DNA of 64,000 nt, taken from the NCBI RefSeq assembly GCF_000003815.2, contig NC_049984.1, forward strand, positions 24,461,263-24,525,262, written 5' to 3'. The translations under genes and the position numbers were made by a program. Shown piece by piece: positions 44,098 to 53,922 of the stretch. The notes under the pieces were generated by a model. It was not told the origin of the DNA. It searched no databases and saw only the letters and a list, made by a program, of their open reading frames with translations. The DNA comes from Branchiostoma floridae. Taxonomy: Eukaryota; Chordata; Leptocardii; Amphioxiformes; Branchiostomatidae. Every line of letters starts with the position of its first letter. The first letter of the stretch is position 1.

Positions 44098-47000
44098 ATG
44101 GAAGACGTCTTGGAAGACGAAGGAATCGACGACACTTCCGTTCTCCTTCAACACGATGAGTTTCCTTACAAAGTCTCCCCAGTGGAACCCAAAGGCTTCA
44201 GTTCTGGAAGCCTCTTTAGAACCGTTGTAGCGGTGGGGATTCTGATTTTAGTGACTGCCGTGATCGCAGTTGTCGTTATTCTCGGTACCAACAACGCTAC
44301 AGGTACGTTTCAGGAACCTCCAGTTTAGTATCATTCAAAGATCGTGGATATCTTACTTCCACGGCCATGGATTTGACCACGCTATAATTCTTCGATCCCA
44401 TTTGCACCGGTGTCCCTACTAGGGGATATAGCCCCGGCTGGGCCCTAAAACCAGAAATTTGTCCCTGTTTACTAGTGGATATGGCGGGGTCACCTCTCAG
44501 TCTTTTCCTTATTAGAGCACGTGCACAGTTTCTATTGGTCGCCGGGTCCCAAGTTGATTTTAACTGCGAGTTTAAGATAATCCTACGGCTCCTCCATCGT
44601 GCCACAAAATAGTCCGGTAGCCTTAGCTACGGGGCCACGTGGAGGCCACGCCCGAAAGTGCAAACAGCCCATATAAACTATCCGGCGGGAATAGTGGTGA
44701 ATATGTATCACTGGAAAGTTTCAACTATAAAAGGTGGCGACCCTGGGCGCTACGGCTATCTTTTCTTCTATTGGTGTTATATATGTACTATGGCCTACTT
44801 CTTCGTTAAGCTTTGTTAACTTGACTTAAATTTTGCCTACATAAATCAAAAGACTCTTTATTAGCTTAGTTACCTGGAGGAGGGATTTGTACAAGCCAGC
44901 AGACTTGTACCCGCCTCCAGCACTTTTAATTACTTTTGTTTAATTACAAAACAAACAAATGGCACTATTCTTTTCTATTCAGGTACGTTCAATTGGGCCT
45001 CCTACTATGGGAACCACATGGTTCTACAGCAGGGGCCACACAGGGCTGTACTCTGGGGGTATGGAGAGATGGGAGCTACTGTCAATGTCAGCATTGACAC
45101 AACCGGCAGTGTCTTCTCAAGCATGGTTCATAAAGGTATGGTCCAGCAGAGGTATCAATTCACCGGTGACCTCTAACGCTAGTTCACTTTTATGCGTGGG
45201 GAACCTATATCCGTTGATTTTAAAACAGGGTATTTAGAGATATCAAGTCGACATATGATGGTTTGAAACTGCAATATTTTGAAAATATTGCAATTTGAGA
45301 CTACCGTTCGTCGACTTGATACTTTAAAAGCAACGGATAAAGGCTACCGGCGGATAAAGATCGATGAACTAGCATTTATGTTTATAACTACTCCTACAAA
45401 TTATGTCACCTTATTGCCTTTTTAATTTATCCCGACAAGAATTATTTAAAATATCAATACTTTTGTTTCTAATTATCATGGAAGTTCATCTGTGTTGGTA
45501 GTAATCTTTGTACAAAACTAAATATTCTTCCAACACAAAAAGTACACACGGATAAAATTTTCGACGACCACTGTCGCCTTCTTCAGGATCAATACTGATG
45601 ACCAATCACTTCATCACGTAACCTCGCAAGAGTTACGAACACGTGATCTTATTGACACGTGATCTTGCCGATACATGTCATCAGCAATTGGTCAAATGTG
45701 CAGGAAGTTTATTACGCCCTCCGCCTCTGTTCAGTGATGGCTGCCGCCTTCTTCAGGCTCCGATGACCAACCACGTCAGAACGTAAACTCGCGATAGTTA
45801 CGGACACGTGATCTTATCAACACGTGATCTTGCCGATACATGTTGTCAGCAATTGGTCAAATGTGCCAGGAAGTTTATAACGCCCACCGTCTCTGTTCAG
45901 TGATGGCTGGATTGCTCTGATGTATATATGGCCTCCTTTGTACCTCTTAAAACTTTTTCAGTTGTCTCCTTATTCCTCTCAGACAAAAGTGGAAGGGGTG
46001 TTTGGAGGGTTACGCTAGATCCGATGCCACCAGGAGGGCCGCACAGAATCCAAGGCGTCCATGACACAAACGGAACATTGCAGCGGATTTTCCTAGAGGA
46101 CGTGCTGTTCGGGGACGTGTGGGTGTGCAGCGGGCAGAGTAACATGGAGTTCACTGTCAGGCAGGTAGGGGGCGTGTAACGATAGTCCTTAATAGGACAA
46201 TATTGTAAATGTAGGATAGACGATATTGTAAATGTATTTAAGTTCGCCCTGATTCAATTTCGCGGTAGCGGGGAAAGGGACATTTCGCGGTGATCGCGGT
46301 AGCACCATGCACTGTAGTCTCTTAATGCCATGGAAAAATGTTTGCGGTGGCTTTAAGTTCGCGGTGAAGCGGCCACCGCGAAAACCGCGAACATTAACCA
46401 CCATAAAAGTTTCTGCATTTACAGTATACTACATACACACAATTCTTTGAAATTCAGATTTTGAAATCTGCATATCGAGTCATTATGAAAACGTATGAAA
46501 CATGATAAATTTGGGATAAAGGATCGTATTCAATTCCTGTACAGTCAATTATGTATCAGCGACCACCGCTAGGTCTAGAGTAGGATCACCCTGACAAGTG
46601 ACCATTTTTTGTAGTGCCAAGCATAAAGGATCGTATCAATCTTTCTCATTGACACGAGTATTACGAATCCTGTTTACATTGTGACCACCTATCCGTAAAG
46701 ACTTGATTGGATCAGTCCCCTGAATGGTCTTTTTCCTATGGCCAAACATTGAAGTGAAACATTAGTGTGTAATGTTTTCAATCTTTGGCCAAAGACACAA
46801 GGTCACACACTAAGGGGCCCAAATTTAATCTTGACCTTCGTTCTCCCCAGTCCCTATCCACGCACCAAATATTATTACAATATATACAGAGGTTCTACAA
46901 ATATGCTGACCACAAGTAGGTGGAATGACAAACACACAGGAACACAGACACAGACACAGACACCAAAAGCAATGTTTGCGACATAGTTTTTGCCTGTAAC

Positions 47001-50000
47001 ATTTTCTATTTAAAATATCGTAAACTCCAAGTTCTTAAACCGTAACTTTAAATTTCCCTTTGTAGGCGTTGCATGCCCAACAGGCCATAGCAGAGGCAGC
47101 TAACTTTCCGGATATTAGACTTTTTACCGTGGAAAGGATGGAGTCACTCAAACCTCTGTATGACTTGGACAAGATCCTGCAGCCCTGGTCTGTGGCTAGC
47201 TCTGGTAAGTAGTGAAATATCTGGTTTATGAAAAATGCCATTGAATTTCAGGGTTCAAAGATTCTTTAGCAAACCAGAGTTGAATATTGTTTAGAAACTT
47301 ATTTTGCTCCAGATTACTTCTAGAATCACCGAAAAAAAATTGAAAATTTGCCTTTTGCGACGGAGGCTCAAATTTATTCTTGAAATGGATTTGTACAACC
47401 ATCTGGGCTAAACGTAAACGTTTCAAGTTCATGCACAATGTTGTAGTGTGGAACCAAGAAAATTAATCAGTATGGTCTAATGATGCCCCCTTGCAGAAGG
47501 TGTAGGAGGTGTAGAATGGAAGAACTTCTCTGCTGTGTTCTGGTTCTTCGGGAAGGATTTGTACAGTCAACTGACTAAAATTTTTGCTTTAGAATGCTGT
47601 AGTGTAATACCAATTAGAAAGAAAGACTGTGGTCTAATGACGCCCCCTTGCAGAAAGTGTTGGAGGTGCAGCCTGGAAGTGCGTCTCTGCTGTGTGCTGG
47701 TTCTATGGTAGAGATTTGTACAATCACCTGGGCTAAACTTTTACTTCGAATATTGTAGTGTTGAACCAAGAATGAGTGACTGGTCTAATGACGGCCCCTT
47801 GCAGAAAGTGTAGGAGGTGCAGCCTGGAAGTACTTCTCTGCTGTGTGCTGGTTCTATGGTAGAGACTTGTACAACCACCTGGGCTACCCCATCGGACTGG
47901 TGGCCACGTCCTGGAGCGGCACACCTGTAGAGACATGGTCGTCACCTCAGGTGTTGGAGGACTGCAATATAACACAAAGGTATGAAGGACTAAGAGAACA
48001 GTTTCGTGACGTTGGCAAATGTCTATAGATAACAAAGTTCTTTTTTTACACAACCAAGTTTTGCAATTTGTCGACGTTTCTACCCTTACATATAACGCTG
48101 GTTCACCTTTATCCGTGGGGTAACCTAAATCCGTTGTTTTTGAATACAGGATGTATTTATGGATGTCAAGTCAACGGTAGTTTCAAACTGCAATGTTTTG
48201 AAAATATCACAATTTTAAAACTACCGTCCCAGAATACCGTTTTATTGAAAAAAAAAAACGGATATAGATTAACCATCGAATAAAGGTGAACTAGCGTTAT
48301 AACCATGTCTCACTATATCTATTTAATGGATGTAATACTGGTTATTTGAAGTTTGAAAATACCCTCAGCTTATCAACTTGAGCTCCATAGTCAGTTAGAT
48401 CATTGTTAACGTTACATTTATCTCTACGTAAACGTGTCTCTGTAAACGTTAGGTGAAAAATAGAAACACTGATATATATTTATATTTCATACATGTGAGA
48501 TTTTAATGTTCAAATGTGACCACTGTGTTGCTTTTAAACTTCTTTTTTAATGGTCTTGATAGAGAAGGGTCAGGTGAGTTGAAAGATGACGTCCGGCCGA
48601 GTGAACCCTCCGTCCTGTGGAACGCCATGATTCACCCACTACTGAACATGACAATCACGGGGGCCATCTGGTATCAAGGTATGCTGTAGATTTATTACTC
48701 TGTGACTCCGGCGACGGAGTATTGTTGTTGTCCGATGCGATGAGTGTTCGCATCTGTATCTCTTTGTTCTCGGTCGGCTGGCGTTCGGCTTAGTCGGCTT
48801 GTGTTCGGCTGCGTCAGCGATCGTTGTTGTTGTTTATATCCGGGATATTCGGCGGTTGGTGCCTACCAGGACTTCAGCAGATTGGATTGAAAATTGACAT
48901 TTAAATTAGCAAATCAAATTACCGGTTAATCTGTAACTCAATCTTTTGCCAAACCGTGCTTTTTTGCCTACCACTACGTCACTGTGACATCATCGCTATC
49001 GCTCGTATGTTTTGAAAATTTCAAGTAAAGTAGCAGCGAGAATCAGATCCAGCCTTTCTAACCCTGATGATGGTGACAGACACCGAAACGTTGGAAGTGA
49101 GTACTCCTTAATTTGGTTGTGTTTTAAGGACCTTACTAAAGAGGGGGCGTACATTTCATGTTACATTTCTACTCGTTTGAGGTTCCCTGACTAACTCGTT
49201 TATATATTTCATCAGGAGAGTCCAACACCCGCCACCCTGACACCTACTCCTGTTCCTTCCCCGGGATGATTGACAGCTGGAGGAAGGAGTGGTACATGGG
49301 GACCGGGGGACACACAGACAGACACTTTCCCTTTGGATTTGTGCAGGTAGACAGTTTTGTAGATTGTCGTATTTCAATTTGAAAACCGAAATGGAATGTC
49401 GAAAACAATTTTTTCTACACGTAACAAGCACATACTAGTATTCTGCAGTATTTAAAATTAAATGGGCATAACTACCACTGAAGATGGCCTACCTAATGGT
49501 GGCCAAGCTAGCCTCGTTTTGGTGCACCGACCCCAGAAAAATCCAAAATGGCCGCCATAACAGGAATCAGGAGCAACACTGATGATTCCGTGTATCTTTT
49601 AACTCTACCACCTGTTTGTTTTATTACTTTGAGTTACGTTTTTTTTTCATATGCAAAAATATGGCCATCATAACATCGGATGATTAGTATTACTATATGT
49701 ATATCTCAAAGTAGGCAAAGCGGAGAACAGAAAAAGTAACTACGTAGTAACGTTACGTACAAAGTGAAAATCTGTAAGACCCCACCTGTACGTATGATCA
49801 GTATAACAAGAAATTTAAAACTATTAATAAATACCCTGTCTCTATATACAACGCATATAGGTTGTCCCGCGGATAAAGATGAATATAGCTTTACCGATAT
49901 GTCACGGGAGTTGTATTCTTTCTGCTCCAAAGATGGGTGGTAGGGAATGTCGACATATGCGGTTTAAGCAAGCCCCCAATTTGTGTCATCTACATGTACA

Positions 50001-52583
50001 ATATTATACAGAAATGATTTGATATCTGAAAATAATTTCATCAGGTTGGTTGATCATAGGATATAAGAGTGTTTTTTTTACACAACCAGTTAATGTCACT
50101 TAGCTGACGTTACAAGTCAACCCCAGTAATGAACCATGACAAGGGTGGGGGGGGGGATACAAACTCAGCTACGTTTGGGATTGTGTTCTCGCAGCAAAAG
50201 CGCCACCTACATCGGCTACAAATAGCAGGGAGAAGCAGCGCTCCTGTAAGAAGCTCTCAGGAAGATGTCTGATTGGTATCAAAACTTCAGCCAATGTGAG
50301 ATTAATTGGTTGTGTAAAAGAAATCACCTATATCATATGATTTCATATGGTTACAGATATCAACAAGAAATGTTACAGTTCCCGACACAGCGTTGGGCTA
50401 TCCCGCCATCAGATGGCACCAGACAGCTGACTATGGCTATGTCCCCAACCCAGCCATGCCTAACGTCTTCATGGCAGTGGCTGTGGACTTGGTGGACCCT
50501 GACTCACCTTTCGGCGGCAGGTAATTCTAGCGTTCATCTTTCACCATATCCCATTCGAAAGCCTGTATTTATTAGTTGTTGTGATAGCCCTTAGAAATGA
50601 AGTGTGTGTGCGGTTAACTTCATAGGGGGCTTGGGAGGACTCCATGATATACACCATATAGGAAAAGAAATGGGAGTTCTATGATTCCACGTGATCACCA
50701 TTCAGCACCAAGGATAGAGGATGTCCTAACCCGGGTTTAGATTTTTGGCGACGCTTCAGGTGCGAGCCTAACAGTGTATGTGCATTTTTCACGATTTTCC
50801 GGGTATTACACACCCAGGTATAATATTCGTACCTGCGTAGTTTTGCTTAAAAAAACAACCTTGACCTGAATACGATTATGCAAAGAGGGACAATCAACCG
50901 CTGATGGGGAAACCATCCTAGAAAGAGGTACATTCAATTCGCTCATAATAGTGTGGACCAACTCTACACCTTGTTATTCATTAGCTGATCTGTCATGTAT
51001 TTTGTCCTTGCAGCATCCATCCTCGAGATAAACAAGACGTTGCAAGCCGATTGGTCCTTGGTGCCCGAGCCGTTGCGTACAACAAGACCGAAGTGACGTT
51101 CCAAGGCCCACGTCCGGTCAGTGTGAACTTTGACCCCGAGAGGAAGACTGTACGTAGGGTTTACCCCAAATCGCTGAACATCACTGTTAAATCAAACAAT
51201 GGATTTGAGGTAAGAAAACCAGTACTTCTGTATATATATTATAGAGACTTGCCTACATACTTTACTTACTTACTTTATCCTTACTTACCCACATGTGACG
51301 TCAAAATCCATCAACCGTTATTTTTATCGGGAGGATGGGGGGCGATACAAACTTCTTGAAACCTTTGACCCATTCATGATGTCGAATATATGTAGGGTCA
51401 TGTGTCAGTATTTTTGTCCAAAAAATTGGCAATAAAGCATAAGTCTCACTAGGTGAATGTAGTTCCAAAGTCATTTGACACTGTAAGAGCATTGTCTTAT
51501 CAATTGTGTCTGAGGTTGTGTCAATGGCCTTTTATCTCCCCAACCGAACCCAGGTACCCATTTTGTACACCTAGGCGGAGTGAGAAAAGTCGTGTTAAGG
51601 CCACACCAATTTAATTTCTTGGTTCACGGATTTTTTCATTAAAAATATGGAGCGAGAGGGCGAAATAAAAATAAAAAAAATGTAAAATGGTTGGGGTAAA
51701 GGTAAGGGCTAATCCAAAACATAAAGAAAAAAAGTTTTCAGCTTGAAAAAAGTACAAAAAGACTATTACTGTACAGTAACAGCACCTGTTCATTGAAAAT
51801 TACAAAAGTAGTGCCAGTTTTTATGTTTGCTACACCAGAAAGTTGGTGAATGTTTTCAATAATGGTGAAAATTTGCTGAGTGGTAATTTTTATTTTTATC
51901 TTTTTTTCCAAAAAATAGGAGCGAGCGAATCCGTGAACCAAGAAATTAAATTGGTGTGGCCTAAGTGCCTTTTCCAAAATCGGTAGCATGCATGGCAGCA
52001 TTTGAACCCGGGACCTCTGGCATCTGAGCCAAACAACTTGCATTTACACGGCTCCACTCAAAATCTTGCTAATCACAAAATGATGTCATGTTCCGTCTTT
52101 TCCTCAGGTGTGCTGTTCGTCAGACTTGTTCCAGTGCTCCATTGACCTCTTGACCTGGAATGTCTTTTATGTCTGATAAATGACCACACGTTTTACCACT
52201 TTTGAGCTCTACTTTCTGTCACTCCCGGACGTCTGACCATTACGATGGCACCTTCTTCCCACTTACTTCCTACCAGAGTGATTTTAATGACAGTGTATTC
52301 AAATATGTTTCATTCCCATCAGGTGTGCTGCTCCCCCGACTTGTCCCAGTGTTCCATGACGTCACAGGAGTGGGTCCCAGTCCCCATCGTGTCCAGCACC
52401 TCCTATTCCATCACCCTGCAGCTTAGCCAGGACTGCTGGGAAGACGTCACCTATATCCGCTACCTGTGGGAGATGTGGCCCTGCGACTTTAAGCAGTGTG
52501 CCGTGTACGGTACAGAAAGTGGTTTACCCGAGGCGCCGTTCTTCGGTTGCCTGTTAGAGCCGGACAAGAAGCCTCCTTGCTAG
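44098..52583 (+). CDS. SIAE: Sialate O-acetylesterase, type II membrane-anchored form (SIAE copy 3), complete
   Basis: Ten exons: 44098-44302, 44983-45135, 45983-46164, 47066-47204, 47805-47979, 48563-48678, 49216-49346, 50357-50520, 51014-51209, 52323-52583. The sum is 1722 nt, 573 residues plus stop; all phases match copy 2. The N terminus is acidic and is followed by an anchor at about residues 44-61 (TVVAVGILILVTAVIAVVVI) and then NNATGTFN. Ser172 lies in GQSNM and His424 in SIHPR. Exons 1, 5, 6 and 8 differ in length from copy 2 by multiples of three. Exon 8 opens with NVTVPDTALGYPAIRWHQ, an extra stretch and a new N-glycosylation site compared with copy 2. The role is as for copy 2: deacetylation of O-acetyl sialic acids. 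Confidence 0.92.
45173..45379. mobile_element. MITE, taacgctagttcacctttat family, copy 1
   Basis: Terminal inverted repeats carry cgctagttcac / gaactagc, and a second internal palindrome reads tgcaatattttgaaaatattgca. It begins 38 bases after the exon 2 donor of SIAE copy 3. Relatives are at 48092-48300, 60637-60862 and, partly, 54752-54920. Confidence 0.75.
45568..45908 (+). repeat. Tandem duplication of about 170 bp
   Basis: Two copies (45568-45733 and 45734-45908) share acacgtgatctta, acacgtgatcttgccgatacatg, cagcaattggtcaaatgtg and tctgttcagtgatggctg. It lies in intron 2 of SIAE copy 3, ending 75 bases before exon 3. Confidence 0.8.
46250..46435 (-). mobile_element. Interspersed repeat, inverted copy of 6910-7075
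   Basis: The stretch ttcgcggtagcg...gcggtggctttaagttcgcggtg is the reverse of the 7-kb copy and ends in tgcatttacagtat. Confidence 0.55.
47395..47804 (+). repeat. Decoy exon-5 array, SIAE copy 3 (two decoys and a fragment)
   Basis: Acceptors end at 47496, 47653 and 47804; the last opens the real exon 5. Spacings are 157 and 151. A further piece (tttgtacaaccatctgggctaaac) at 47389-47412 shows an older third unit. Breakpoint and in-frame TAA are as in copies 1 and 2. Confidence 0.85.
48092..48300. mobile_element. MITE, taacgctagttcacctttat family, copy 2
   Basis: The ends ataacgctggttcacctttat and ataaaggtgaactagcgttat are inverted over more than 40 bases with scattered mismatches. It is in intron 5 of SIAE copy 3. 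Confidence 0.85.
50059..50335. mobile_element. MITE, relative of 43578-43865
   Basis: The ends ggatataagagtg...tacacaacca and tggttgtgtaaaagaaatcacctata are inverted. The right end lies 21 bases before the exon 8 acceptor of SIAE copy 3. Confidence 0.65.
51545..52062 (-). mobile_element. tRNA-derived SINE split by a MITE
   Basis: On the minus strand the sequence runs from tRNA-like (GGCTCAGATGCCAGAGG, then CCCGGGTTCAAATGC) into the SINE body at 51960-51990. The body resumes at 51545-51597 after the MITE. The two halves rejoin exactly if the MITE and one TAA are removed. Confidence 0.65.
51600..51961. mobile_element. MITE with perfect 32-bp inverted ends and TAA target duplication
   Basis: 51600-51631 and 51930-51961 are exact complements (ggccacaccaatttaattt...). 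TAA flanks both sides (51597-51599, 51962-51964). A 3-bp TWA duplication is typical of PIF/Harbinger-derived MITEs. The 362-bp interior is AT-rich and non-coding. Confidence 0.9.
52109..52160 (+). repeat. Decoy of exon 10 start, SIAE copy 3
   Basis: After a good acceptor (tcctcag) the sequence gtgtgctgttcgtcagacttgttccag copies the start of exon 10 (real start 52323), breaks off after about 45 bases and rejoins intron sequence. The period is about 214 bp. Confidence 0.7.
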
Positions 52584-53468
52584 AATGGTCATATATGTGC
52601 AATGTTATTGCCTTCATGAAACGGGCATTCTATGTGGTGTATCTCTTTGTGTGTTTTTCAACACTTCTTTCTACGCGCTAGGCACACTGACAGGAAGTTA
52701 GGTCATAGGTTCCAGAATAGGTTATCAACGGTTATCGCATTTCCTGTTGTCGATTTCCGGTTATGTGCATACCTGATGCTCTGTGGGAACAAATGGGAGA
52801 ATGCATAGCTACAATCAGCTGGAAAGTTACAATTATGAATAAAAAGACAAATTTGAAGCAGACTCAAAGTTATTCTAAATATTGTAACATTCTTATCATT
52901 TTTTTGATTATGCCATGTATTTTTCGGAGATATGATAGCTTTGATATTGAATTGAATTTCTTGCTTATTGGTGTAATATGCAAACAGTTGATATCTCACG
53001 CCAACACTGCTGTTTGATGGTGGTTTACAAGCGTATTCTAAGCAGTAAGCTTTGGTTTTGGTGAAACATATATTGAAGAAACAGTCCTGACGTACTGTAT
53101 GTAGTAAGATGTGAAATTTAGCTGTTATTATTGCGCTCCAGTAGTATGTTATGTTGTGCTTGTCTCTTCAACATATATGGGGTTCCTTCGTACGGTATTT
53201 TTTTCAAATTCAGGAATGGTTTTCAACAAGACAACAAGAGAAAATGTGTATTCTATTTGATTTTTTTTTTTGTAATTTGAAATCTTTCAATTTCTTATGA
53301 ATGTGAACACATTTCTTCATCATCACATTTACATGTACACAACGTGCACATTATACGAGATGTTAAAGTTATAAAATTAAGCTTTAATTTTCTGTTCAAT
53401 GTAATATTACTCTGGTATTATAAATTCTAAAAATATTATCTGAAATAATGATGGCATCCATTAGAATC

Positions 53469-53474
53469 AATAAA
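53469..53474 (+). promoter_or_regulatory. Poly(A) signal of SIAE copy 3
   Basis: AATAAA about 890 bases after the stop. A nearer one lies at 52838-52843. Confidence 0.4.
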
Positions 53475-53922
53475 CAAACTTATCACTGCTCATAATGTAT
53501 ATTTTCAGCTTTACCTCAACTGTCTATGAACCAAACAAAGCAAAGCAAAGCTGAGGTCACCTATGATTCATGATAATAACAATGAGGATGAAATTGAACT
53601 ATCTTATAAAACTGAACTGATAATGACGCCAAACGCATATACGCACTACATGACTTTTACAGTATATTGCAACAAGGTAAAAATCCAGGTATACTTTAAG
53701 TGTGACTTGTCATTGGAAATATCAGAATTTAACAGAATGTATAATCTTTACATATTTTCATTTACTGATATGCACATACTGTGATTTCGTGACGTCCTGA
53801 TTAATTCGGCTACATTCCGCAGTACGTGTCGTTTAGTTCACATGATTGTCACATTTTCTTAAAGACTTTACAAAATAATGTCAGACTTGTTCTTCCATAG
53901 AGAGACATGGCCCTGGAAGGTG

